From the NCBI GenBank assembly GCA_002751075.1, contig NAOQ01000578.1, forward strand, positions 38,185-49,455: a stretch of 11,271 nt of DNA, given 5' to 3'. The notes under the pieces are model-generated. The model saw only the letters and a list, made by a program, of their open reading frames with translations. It was not told the origin of the DNA and made no database searches. Shown piece after piece: positions 1 through 8,880 of this stretch. The stretch comes from Ichthyophonus hoferi (Eukaryota; Opisthokonta; Ichthyosporea; Ichthyophonida; Ichthyophonidae). The position numbers and the translations under genes were made by a program. Positions within the stretch are counted from its first letter, which is position 1. Each line of letters starts with the position of its first letter.

Positions 1-21
1 TATAATATAGTATAATATATA
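1..21 (+). repeat. Edge of a TATAR pentamer array
   Basis: The first bases are TATAA/TATAG pentamers of the same type and orientation as the large array at 921-2580. They are cut by the window edge, so an array may continue to the left. The sequence turns into ordinary non-repetitive DNA at about base 22. Confidence 0.6.
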
Positions 22-920
22 TTGGAAACCGAATCTGAACTGGGCTGACAAATCAGCTGCGATAGAGTGATTTGTGGGATAAATGTCTATCCATCTGTAT
101 GAGGTAAATGTTTCAAATTGTATTCGGTCCGCTTAATTGTAATCGTGATATCTACCGTGGAATCTATTCCAACCCTTAATGTTTTAGAGTCTTTGGTATT
201 AACGGAGATAAATGTCCTGTCAGTGTCTATGATACCTGCGGTATTAGGGAGGAGTATATGCTGTGTATGAGGGTATGCTAGTATTTGCTGGTATGAGTCT
301 TCCTTGTGTTAAATTGTTTTCTTGTGCTGGTATTAGTCTCTTAATGAGAGCTGATTAATTTTTATTTTTGATTGAGCGCCTACTAATTAGATTTTCTTTA
401 TTAATTTTGATACTTCCCACTAAGTAACCTGATAATTGGTTTTTTTTACTTGTTTGATTGTTCAGAACCATAAAGACACTAACACAGCTAGCGTTCTTTT
501 ATACTTATACAACTGGAATAATCAGGAATTTTTGTCAAATATATTGAAACTTATGTTGTACTACATGCTATTCATTGTTGCTTATTGATTTAGGCTCGAT
601 ATCATCATTAGTATAGGGACGTGCTAATACCTAATATTTCTAATGATAAGATTACATAGAAAAAGTAATCAAAACAACGCTCCTAAAGGTTAATTCAATA
701 ATGTGCAGAAATGTTAATATCATTACAATAGGCAAAATACATATAGGTAAACTACTGCATGTATGTGCTTGGTGTAATTTATAAATTAGTATCTCTGTTG
801 TGTTTGGCACTTCAGAATTATAAAAACCTTGTGAATTATGAGATCACATGTAATCCGTAATTGTAATGAATATCGCGATTGCTTGCGATTGTGATTTTCA
901 ATCAAAAAATTGCTCTCGGC
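22..920. other. Unique AT-rich intergenic DNA, no gene seen
   Basis: No open frame with coding character was found on either strand. The only internal structure noticed is a short imperfect direct repeat: TGCTGGTATGAGTCT near 287-301 recurs as TGCTGGTATTAGTCT near 325-340, about 37 bp apart. Stops occur in all frames at roughly the density expected for this composition. Confidence 0.6.
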
Positions 921-1664
921 AGTATAATACAGCATAATACTGTAGAATATAGTGTGGTATAGTGTAATATAGTATAATATGGTTATAGTATAATATAGTA
1001 CAACATAGTATAATATGATTATAGTATAATATAGTATAATATAGTAGAATATGATAAAATATAGTATAATATAACATAATATAGTATAATATGATTATAG
1101 TATAATATAGTATAGCATAGTATAATATGATTATAATATAATATAGTAGAATATGGAAGAATATAGTATAGTATAATATAATATAATATAGTAAAATATA
1201 GTAAAATATGATAGCATACAGTAGTACATAGTATAATCTTGTATCATATGGTAATATAGTATAATATAGTATGATATAATAGAATAAGGTAGGGTATAGT
1301 ATAATATAGTATAATATGATAGAATAGAGTATAATATAACAGAATGTGATAGAAGATAGTATACTAGAATATAATATGGCATAATATAGTATAACACAGT
1401 ATAATATAATAAAATACAATATAGCACAGTAAAATATAGTATAAGGTAGTTTAATATGTTACAACAGAATATAACATAGTATAATACATCATAATATGGT
1501 ATAATGCAGTATATTATAGTATGATATAGTGTGATATAGTATAATATAGTATAACATAGTATGGTATAATATAATATTATATAATATAATATAATATGGT
1601 ATAATATGGTATAATATGGTATAATATAGTATAATATAGTATGATATAATATACTATAATATAA

Positions 1665-2110
1665 TGTAGTATAACATAGTGCAACATGGTATAGTATGAT
1701 ATAACATAGTATAACATAGTATAATATAGTATGATAGAGTATGATATAGTATAATATAAAATAATAGAGTATAATATGGTATAATATGATATAATATAAT
1801 AGAATATAATATAATATAACACAATGTAATATGGTATATATAGTAGTATGATATAGTGTGCTAGTATAATATAAAATATTAGAGTATAATATGGTATAAT
1901 ATAATATAATATAATATAATATAACATAATATAATATAATATAATATAATATGGTATAATATAGTATAATATAGTGTGATACAGTATAATATAATATAAT
2001 ATAGTATAACATAGTGCAATATGGTATAATATGATATAACATAGTATAACATAGTATAATATAGTATGATTGAGTATGGTATAGTATAATATAAAATATT
2101 AGAGCACAAT
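1665..2110 (+). repeat. About 335-bp duplication within the pentamer array
   Basis: Diagnostic off-consensus words recur in the same order at a constant spacing. The GCAA word at 1681 matches 2016, the ATAATATAGT word at 1721 matches 2056, and the ATAAAATA word at 1756 matches 2091. All three pairs are 335 bp apart. A further copy of the ATAAAATATTAGAG word at 1871 shows shorter sub-duplications of about 115 and 220 bp. The array therefore grew partly by copying blocks of several hundred bases as well as single pentamers. Confidence 0.7.
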
Positions 2111-2302
2111 ATGGTATAATATAGTATTATAGTATGATCTAATATAATATTATACTATATCATGCTATATTATATTATAATGTAATATGGTATAATATGG
2201 TATAATGTAGTATAATATAGTATGATATGATATAATATAATATAATATGGTATAATATGGTATAATATAGCATGATATAATGATATAATACAATATAATA
2301 CA

Positions 2303-2400
2303 ATATGGTATAATATAATATAATATAGCATGATATAGTATGATATAGTATAATCTAATATAATATGGTATAATATAATATAATATAGCATGATATAGTA
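2303..2400 (+). repeat. Recent 60-bp tandem duplication inside the array
   Basis: Bases 2303-2340 and 2363-2400 are identical over 38 bases at a 60-bp spacing, and include the off-consensus words TATGG and GCATGATATAG. The identity stands out against the heavily substituted surroundings and suggests a young duplication. Confidence 0.75.
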
Positions 2401-2580
2401 TAATATAGTATAATATAATATACTATAATACGCTATTATATAGCATAATAGAGTATGATAGGGTATAACATGGTGTAATATGATAATATATGGCAATTAT
2501 TAGTATGATATGATATGATAGAGTATAATGCAGCATACTATAATGGGGAATAATGGGTATGATGTAATATAATATAGTAG

Positions 2581-3137
2581 GTAGATCATATAAGATATAC
2601 TTCAAGATATATCGTAATTTATACTTCTTGGGCTAACTATTTATAGTGCACATTACTGATTAGATAATAGTCTATAATAAATGATTCATGCTGAAAAACA
2701 CACCAATAGTTATAACGTGCCAATAATTTCATTTGAAGTGATATATATAACTTCTGCAATCGTACGTTCTCGGGTTATCGTAATAAGAATAGTGGTTAGT
2801 ATAGTCCTTGTCATTGGCTATAAATTATTCTAGCAATGAGTGGTTACTTCAGATCTATACCTTTCTATCCTATCCTATTCTGTTTTTCCTTCAGTGATGG
2901 AATTCTATATTCCACGAGGTCTTACTGACCAAGTCATAGTTTCATAGCTCAATTATAGCACCAATTAATAATAATTAATTAAACAACAATCATGCCGATT
3001 GGATTGGATATCTCAATTGACAACTGCTATGATCTAGATACACGGAGCTATACATATCACAGGAGTCCAATATTTCAGTCGTTATATATTTTATTTAATT
3101 TAACATAAACATAATTTATTTAGTATTAATCTAAGTC
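2581..3137. other. AT-rich intergenic DNA, no gene seen
   Basis: This is non-repetitive sequence between the pentamer array and the 114-bp tandem repeat. No open frame of coding quality, RNA gene or recognisable element was found. A TTTATT at about 3089 could serve as a distant AATAAA poly(A) signal for the minus-strand gene at 3686-4603, but it lies about 600 bases past its stop. Confidence 0.5.
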
Positions 3138-3486
3138 AAGTAAGAATAAAATTTAATTTTATTATTTAGGGGCTCCGTCATATGTGTTCAAAGCCATAGG
3201 TTTAGTGCATTGATCTGGTTGGATATATAAGAATATTTAAATTAAAACTCGAAGTAAGAATAAAATTTATTTTTATTATTTTTCAGGGCTCTGTCATGTG
3301 TTAAGAATCATAAGTTCATTGCATTGATGTGGTTGGGTATATAAGAATATATAAATTAAAACTCAAATGTATAAGATTATCACCACAGATGTCAGTACCT
3401 ATTCAGTGTATATGCTATGTATAGTTAGTGCAATGATTTGGTGGGATGTGAAAAACAAAAAAAAAACCCAAAACTAAAACCCAAAT
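3138..3486 (+). repeat. Diverged 114-bp tandem repeat, two full units plus a degraded third
   Basis: Unit 1 (about 3138-3251) and unit 2 (3252-3365) share AAGTAAGAATAAAATTTA, a T-rich tract, GGGCTC.GTCAT, GCATTGAT.TGGTTGG, a TATATAAGAATAT block and ATTAAAACTC, all at an exact 114-bp shift. A third, weaker copy can be followed to about 3486: GTTAGTGCAATGATTTGGTGGG at 3424-3445 and AACTAAAACCCAAATG at its end occupy equivalent places about 110 bp later. No open frame crosses the units. The T-rich run followed by AG before GGGCTC looks like a splice acceptor on the + strand, but no exon follows it. Confidence 0.8.
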
Positions 3487-3685
3487 GAATACGATGATGG
3501 CCAATATTGGTATTAACACACGATCAGCTCATAAAATGCTATGTCATATAATTCATTATATTATATCATATTTCATTTCATTTCATTCAATTCTCTATTC
3601 TATTCTATTATATTCTAAATCGCTTATCACAGTCAATCATTCGCTAGTGGGATTAGCTCGTCATAGTGTGCGCGATTCACTTATA
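3487..3685. other. 3' flank of the PDZ gene with simple TTCAT/TATTC tracts
   Basis: This stretch follows the stop codon of the minus-strand PDZ gene and probably contains its 3' untranslated region. Bases about 3540-3620 are runs of ATATC, TTTCA and TATTC-like words, so on the minus strand it reads AATATAATAGAATAG-like sequence with AATATA variants of the poly(A) signal. No perfect AATAAA is present on the minus strand here. A TTTATT within 3265-3280 is the nearest clean one. A + strand open frame starting at 3485 overlaps the gene's 3' end and looks like chance. Confidence 0.4.
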
Positions 3686-4603
3686 TTATGTAGAAATGTA
3701 ACGTTTCTTCTTATATTGGGATGATTTGACTGCGGCTTTCGCAGCAGCTAATAAACTAAAGTCGGAGTCAATAATGACATGGGGTGGGTAGGGGATTTTC
3801 ATCAGGTTCAGGTGGTCCTTCAAGTCGTTAACCAGTTTCATAGTAGTAGGAGCATGCATAGTCACAACATCAAACGGCTTCATATCTTGAATAGCATCAT
3901 CTATTCTTCGGGCGATTTCTGTATCTGACATGCCTATAGTACTGTTATCATTTATCGACACAATGGCGCTGTTGACCGTAAACCCTGCCTTGTCCATGAT
4001 AGAGTCTGGCCGGATAAACATAATCTGCTGATCCTGATATACCATACCACTAAAGCAAGGACTTCCTTCTGGTATAATCGTGTGGTCTATAAACAATGGA
4101 CTATCAGCTACCTCCAGGGATATTGTTTTCAGTTCACGAAGAAGGTCTGGAATTTTTTTCTCCTCTACCGAGTTAAAGTCATTTTTATTGAAGGTGATTA
4201 GTTCATCGCCGAATTTTAAGCCAGAACGATATGCAGCAGAATAGACGCCGGGTGGAATTTCAGGTGTGATGTAAATAACAAATATACGGCCATGAATAAC
4301 AGAGAGAGTCAGGCCAAACTCCTGCCCTCTAGGCTTGATAACATTAATATCACGACGAAAAATACGAGTATCTTTTTTGATGGCGGGAGGTGAAAGATAA
4401 GAAATATTGGGAGAAAGAATTAATGACTTTGGAATGAATGACCACAAATCAGCAAACTGAGAAGAATGACTAGTAAGAGGATTAGGAGAATTATCGGTTT
4501 GAAAATGGTCTGATGCATCTATAGTATCGTTCCTACTAACGTTAAAGCATGGCGTACTATGAGAGAAGGTCGGCCGGTTTGCGAGGTGTAAAAGGCGCGA
4601 CAT
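3686..4603 (-). CDS. SDCBP: Syntenin-like tandem PDZ-domain scaffold protein
   Basis: This encodes a 305-residue protein. The start is the ATG at 4601-4603; the open frame extends 11 codons further upstream but without an ATG. Residues 1-79 form a Ser/Pro/Asn-rich low-complexity leader. PDZ1 spans about 80-165, with carboxylate-binding loop FGLTL (96-100) and FGDEL (131-135). PDZ2 spans about 171-249, with loop SGMVY (185-189), DKAGF (204-208) and GMSDTEIAR (224-232), which lines up with the GLKDSQIAD segment of vertebrate syntenin. The very short link between the domains and the helical tail after PDZ2 also match syntenin. Syntenins bind C-terminal tails of syndecans and other membrane proteins and phosphoinositides, and act in trafficking and exosome formation. 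Oddities: no LYPxL ALIX-binding motif in the leader, and a C-terminal extension ending in a basic KKKRY stretch (298-302). No intron interrupts the frame. A CATAG acceptor-like site lies 12-13 bases upstream of the ATG, so a 5' non-coding exon or trans-splicing is possible. A divergent family member or intronless retrocopy cannot be ruled out. Confidence 0.85.
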   Translation of the reverse strand: MSRLLHLANRPTFSHSTPCFNVSRNDTIDASDHFQTDNSPNPLTSHSSQFADLWSFIPKSLILSPNISYLSPPAIKKDTRIFRRDINVIKPRGQEFGLTLSVIHGRIFVIYITPEIPPGVYSAAYRSGLKFGDELITFNKNDFNSVEEKKIPDLLRELKTISLEVADSPLFIDHTIIPEGSPCFSGMVYQDQQIMFIRPDSIMDKAGFTVNSAIVSINDNSTIGMSDTEIARRIDDAIQDMKPFDVVTMHAPTTMKLVNDLKDHLNLMKIPYPPHVIIDSDFSLLAAAKAAVKSSQYKKKRYIST

Positions 4604-4683
4604 ATTTCTTAGTTCTATGACACAATAATAATACAAAATAACAAAAAAAAACTAGAATTTCTTTGTTTTCATTTCACACTATG

Positions 4684-4690
4684 TTTTATA
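4684..4690 (-). promoter_or_regulatory. TATA-box-like element of the PDZ gene
   Basis: The minus strand reads CATATAAAAC here, with TATAAAA about 81 bases upstream of the ATG at 4603. Transcription starting about 30 bases downstream would give a 5' leader of about 50 nt. TATA-like words are common in this AT-rich DNA, so position is the only support. Confidence 0.3.
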
Positions 4691-6034
4691 TGCTGTTTTG
4701 TTTTTTAAGATAATAGGGGTTCTGAAATAGTAATAGACACCCCGAAAATTTAAATCCCAATTTTCCCCTTAAGCTAATTACAATTTCAGTATAAGATTAT
4801 AGATCAAAAAATGTCATCTTAACGCGAATCAATATAACTTATAGCAATGATGGACCTGGTAAAAAAGTAAAGATTTCACTATAGTGTGGACCTATATATA
4901 TATATTTATATACATATTCTCGCAATGCTTTGAAGTTAAATATTTTATAATTTTCAATGACTAATTTTGTAATTTTTAATATAGTCCGCTTGTACCATCA
5001 TCCGAACCACTAGCAGGCCATGTCATATCCTCTATTGGATAACAGACCAACAAGATATAAACAAATTAATTATGTTTTACAACGATAAAAACGCATTAAA
5101 TAATTTTCAATAAACTATGCTGTTTTTCAATTTACATATATTTTTATTACTTTATTACAGCTATATAAAGAACTAGTCCGGAAAATGATAGAATAAATGC
5201 ATTTAAATAATGTAATATTATTTCTTCTTTTGGCTAGGCCTGTAACGCTTCACCTAGCATCATAATCACCGCTAAGCAAATATTTCGTATCTTAACGGCT
5301 TTTTTTAACGACGTGGAATAATTCACATTTTTTAATACATAGATATAACTTTAATTAACTCTTACTGATATAAGTAGAACATATTTGTCTTTAACCTAAT
5401 ATCCTAATATACTATGGTTGAATCAACAATGCTCATTGTCTTTTAACAGATCAGTGAACGATAAAAATTCCAACTCCCAGGTGTAAAGTTTAGCGCAGCT
5501 GGGGGTCTAAATAGTCAAGTGACTCTAAAGCGTTAATAGCAATTCGTCATACATGACTATTTACCAATAAAAAAACTTATTATGCAGCTTTATTAAATTC
5601 TATTGGGTAATGTATACCAGTGCATTATTGCCAGTCATGCTTAGAATTAATTTTGGAAGGTGGCTCCTGAACAATCTAATTAACCAATCATTACAGTATT
5701 ACCATATTATTATTGGCTACGGCCGTGATTAGGGTAGGTAGATAACTCATTACTACTCAGTCCTCTTTCTTGATCATCATTATCGTAAATAAGCATGCTC
5801 TTCATCTTTAGTACCCAATTTATTATTGATGGGATACGGTTACTTATTATTTTCATATTACAATTATATATCATCTTAATCTTAGTCGGTCGATATTCCG
5901 ATAGAGTGTTTGCAGTATTTAGCATTTTGGGGTTTTCCGTTATGATTTATGTTTTTTGTCTCCTTATCAGGGTATCAGGGAGCACATGTCATCTTATCAA
6001 CATACCCATGTTAATTGTTGTAACCCCTAAATGA
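4691..6034. other. AT-rich intergenic DNA with one weak membrane-like open frame
   Basis: No supported gene was found. A short (TA)n run lies at 4893-4905. The + strand frame at 5795-6034 has a true ATG and would encode 79 residues with two hydrophobic stretches (about residues 8-32 and 38-58), but the same length arises by chance several times in a window of this composition and I recognise no family. A minus-strand frame overlaps it at 5710-5925 and is equally unconvincing. A clean + strand splice-acceptor-like CTCCTTATCAG ends near 5970. Confidence 0.4.
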
Positions 6035-6913
6035 TAAGAGTAATATTTTTAATTTTTGTGCATATGCTTAGATTCTAGTTTAAAATCGAAACTATAATAT
6101 TTAATTACTTAAAAATAAACTTGTATTTTGTAAGATCGTCCCTTTCTACTATACTCAATTTTATTTGGAAAAGGATTTTACTCAGTTTTATTCAGAAGAG
6201 AACGTCCTATTGGTAATTATGTATAGATGCCAATAATATGATCAAAGACATTCTATTTGAATCATTTATGGCACCGGTGCTAAGAAAGGTAATATAGATG
6301 TGCATATGATTGGTTATGTCAATTTAAAAGCATGTGGTTAGAATTTCCAAATAGATAAATAATAAAATACCGTAAGAAATACCATAAAATACATAGTCAA
6401 TAATGTATAGTGCAACGTAAGCTTTGATACATTTGGTGATTACTCTAGGCTATTTTATTTGTTTAAATATAAAATAGCGTTGGCTGTGCTAATGTTATTT
6501 ACGGTTTTAAATACGCAAACTATTAGAAAACGCCAACAGATTGTTTAACTGGAATTGCCAAAACCAAATAAGCCAAATCTAATGGGGTAGGCATTCGATC
6601 AGAAGAGAACAATCGGCTTCCGTTAAATAGACTATGACCAAACGCAAGAGAAAAATCAAGGAGAGAAAGCATAAAGACATAAAAAATTGACGTATGGTTA
6701 CACGCAACATACACACGTTTATACTACCACATGTAGCGTAGATACCGACGGAGCATATATCTCCATCAATTCCAAAGTAAGGGTTAGAACGAATTCAATA
6801 GAAATATGCAGTCATGCAGATCGAATACGATTCGAGAAATTTAAATAAGGTTTTTGGCCCTACGAATCATTCCACTGCAGCCGATTCGTCGCCGGTCAGA
6901 AGATCCAGTCATC
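6035..6913. other. Intergenic DNA with one unrecognised minus-strand open frame
   Basis: This is mostly unique sequence. The minus-strand frame at 6523-6714 reads about 63 codons and is less AT-biased than its surroundings (it contains GHSLFNGSRLFSSDRMPTPL), but it lacks an ATG at its 5' end and I recognise no domain. It could be a decayed exon or retroelement piece, or chance. A short near-duplication of TACTCAATTTTATT / TACTCAGTTTTATT lies near 6150-6195. Confidence 0.35.
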
Positions 6914-6990
6914 AATAGCCTTGAAGGAATAAAGTGTCCTTGTTTTATTGACATTTCTTATGAGCCATATCTTCATCAGTAATAGCCTTT
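6914..6990 (-). ncRNA. Hammerhead-ribozyme-like motif, probably a retroelement tail remnant
   Basis: Read on the minus strand, CTGATGA (6973-6979) is followed by a small hairpin TATG-GCT-CATA (6959-6969), then GAAA (6954-6957), then TGTC/GACA (6950-6953 with 6935-6938) closing an 11-nt loop with AATAAA across its 5' edge. The order CUGAUGA, stem II, GAAA, short stem III is that of type I hammerhead ribozymes, which are known in Penelope-like elements, schistosome SINE-like repeats and retrozymes. Stem I is not convincing, and the base after stem III does not fit the usual cleavage-site consensus, so this copy is probably inactive. AAGGCTATT occurs both before CTGATGA and again at 6914-6922, where it precedes GATGAC, suggesting a duplicated end. 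Confidence 0.4.
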
Positions 6991-7448
6991 TTATTACAAT
7001 GTATACTAAGTACAACAATGCGTAACATAAAGGTAATTAGATTTGTAACTCTTTAGCTTAAAATTATTAACCAGTGATAAAAGTGTTACTTACAAATCTC
7101 TATAAAACTATCTAAGAAGGAGCATTTTCTCTATATGATAATAAACAAATATGATAACAATCATAAAAAATAATCTATCTAAATGCAATGAAAACCGTTG
7201 GTTTTTAAAAGATGAAATTTAACTGAAAGAAAGAATATCGGGGGGATACACACGTTGTGATGATAATACTGCATTGTTAATTATAAAGACTATAGATACG
7301 TAATCATAATCACATGGAAATATGCAGTTTCAAAACACATACGCTATATATATTCAACATACTTTTATTAAGGTTGTCTGTAATATTTTCAGGCAGTCCC
7401 ATCTCGACGAGTTTATGCTAAAACTGTAATATTTAAATATTTTGGATT
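6991..7448. other. AT-rich intergenic DNA, no feature seen
   Basis: No open frame of note, no clear repeat and no RNA gene was recognised. If the hammerhead-like motif belongs to a retroelement, its body would lie here on the minus strand, but no reverse-transcriptase-like coding sequence is visible. Confidence 0.45.
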
Positions 7449-7856
7449 TTTTTTTATATAGTTGCAATCATTTAATATTATTAACAACAATTATTACATA
7501 TGTGGTTTGGAAAAAGAGTTAGTGAAATCCAAGGGTGGTAAATGACAACTCGGCCAAGGCTGCATTGGTATGAAACACTATGGAGTTGGATTGTGGAAGA
7601 TAATTTATCAAAATTGAATTAGCTAATAGTAAAGGTACCGGAACTATAGAATATGCCATTTTATATTGTAGGTGTCGAGGTCCAAATAACTCATTGCTTA
7701 GACATCCGGCTTATGACAGGTCTTACTGAATTGTTTAATAAAAATAAATGGGGGTTTTTAGTATATCTGTACTTCGTGCATGCAATGGGACATCTTAAAA
7801 CATCACTTAACTTGGTATTTTTTCTTCTTTTAAAAAAATATAGGTCACAAGAACGA
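7449..7856 (+). repeat. Dispersed repeat, copy A
   Basis: This is a 408-bp copy of an unnamed repeat whose partner is at 8542-8880 in the same orientation. Shared landmarks in order are TATATAGTT.CAATCATTT, TTATTACATATGT, GTTAGTG, ATCAAAATTGAA, AGCTAATGGTA-like, GGTCCA.ATAAC.CATTG, a C/A-rich CATCC.G segment, a TTCTTTTAAA tract and GGTCACAAGAACGA at the end. Copy A has about 65 bp between its GACAA and ATCAAAATTG words that copy B lacks. Homology stops at both ends with no obvious terminal inverted repeats or target-site duplication. The open frame at 7653-7898 inside it is not preserved in copy B, so it is probably not coding. Confidence 0.75.
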
Positions 7857-8541
7857 TTCTGTCTTGACTTATTATTTCCAACAGTTTATGTTAATTAGGA
7901 TTTTATTAGAGGGTATCAGTAAATACAAGGCTTGGTGCATCTATGAGTTAATATGTTGCACTAATAGGTAAGGTAAGAGTAATATTTATTGATTTAAATT
8001 GTAAGGGAAATAAATAATAAGGTGAGTAAAACATGCCTTTTTGATTAAGTTACTTTTATAATTTATTTAGATAGATAACACTGAAATAGTCATCAACCAT
8101 ACTGTTTTTCCGAAAAGTGGGGTTTTTAAAAATAGTATAACAAAAGTACAGTGCAACATTTAAAAACTTCCTCTTTTCCCTTTTATACATATCATGTATT
8201 TACATATATATACATACTATATTATATCTATATTTATTTTGCTCTCGAGATAGACTTTCAGTAGCTGGAATGGTGAAGGTTTTGTGTGCCGCGATAAATG
8301 TGGTTGCGCAACATTACTAAAGGTTAGTACGTCATATATCTTATCTGAAAAAAACACTCCCTTGACCAATGAATGGAGTACAACCTAAAAAATTCCAGGG
8401 TGTGCAAAACTTTGTTTTCTTGAACACTATTGGAGGACTTGTAAAATATATATATATTCAATTAAGATTACATTATAATTTTAAAAAGATTAAAATAATA
8501 AAATAAATGTAAAAACAAGAATATTCAACTGATTTAAGTAG
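7857..8541. other. Spacer between the two repeat copies, no gene seen
   Basis: This is AT-rich unique sequence. There are short (TA)n tracts near 8205-8235 and 8448-8456, and A-rich stretches before copy B. No coding frame or RNA gene was recognised. Confidence 0.45.
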
Positions 8542-8880
8542 TTTTTTATATAGTTACAATCATTTGATATTGTTGGTAATATTATTACATATGTAGCCTG
8601 GGAAAATAGTTAGTGCAATATTGCAGATGACAATCTATCAAAATTGAACCAGCCAATGGTAGAGGTCCTGAAAAAAAAACATAATAAACCATTTCAGATC
8701 ATATCTTCGGGGTCCAGATAACACATTGTTCAGGCATCCTGCCACAAGTCCTAGTGACTTGCTTAATGAAAATATATATGTTTAGCATATATGCACTCGG
8801 TATATGTAGATAAACACGTTCAATCCCACCCTAATTTAATATTATCTATTCTTTTAAACTAATATGGGTCACAAGAACGA
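8542..8880 (+). repeat. Dispersed repeat, copy B
   Basis: This is a 339-bp relative of copy A at 7449-7856, about 1.1 kb downstream and in direct orientation. It keeps both outer boundaries (TTTTTTATATAGTTACAATC at the left, GGGTCACAAGAACGA at the right) but lacks an internal block of about 65 bp and has many substitutions and small gaps. It has no long open frame. The conserved ends argue for a defined non-autonomous element, or for an old local duplication. Confidence 0.75.

Larger units (their letters stand above)
921..2580 (+). repeat. Degenerate TATAA/TATAG pentamer satellite-like array
   Basis: About 1.66 kb consists almost entirely of the pentamer TATAR (R = A or G), most often as the decamer TATAATATAG, with scattered substitutions such as TATGG, CATAG and TATGA. 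The + strand is full of TAA and TAG. The reverse strand reads YTATA and has almost no stop codons, so three pentamers make five codons encoding Leu, Tyr, Tyr, Ile, Ile. This yields minus-strand open frames of up to about 300 codons (for example 1131-2042) that contain only Tyr, Ile, Leu and a few related residues. These are compositional artefacts. The array starts sharply after 920 and fades out near 2580. Confidence 0.95.

Noticed and set aside
1131-2042. Many TATAAT words that look like bacterial -10 boxes or TATA boxes
   Set aside because: They are the repeat unit itself; no transcription unit is associated with them and the window is not bacterial.
898-2605. Several overlapping minus-strand open frames of 60 to 303 codons rich in Tyr, Ile and Leu
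   Set aside because: They are the stop-free reading of the YTATA repeat in all three minus frames, with no domain, no start context and no non-repeat sequence.
3138-3365. CRISPR-like array
   Set aside because: Units are 114 bp, diverged along their whole length, with no short identical repeats separated by unique spacers, and the DNA is eukaryotic.
3485-3724. Plus-strand 79-codon open frame overlapping the 3' end of the PDZ gene
   Set aside because: It consists of simple-sequence codons plus the antisense of the real gene's end; no family is recognisable.
4604-4636. Possible 11-codon N-terminal extension of the PDZ protein
   Set aside because: The extension would begin at TTG, which is not a normal eukaryotic nuclear start; the ATG at 4601-4603 is the first in frame and an acceptor-like CATAG lies between.
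7653-7898. 81-codon plus-strand open frame within repeat copy A
   Set aside because: Copy B at 8542-8880 does not preserve the frame, so it shows no sign of coding selection.
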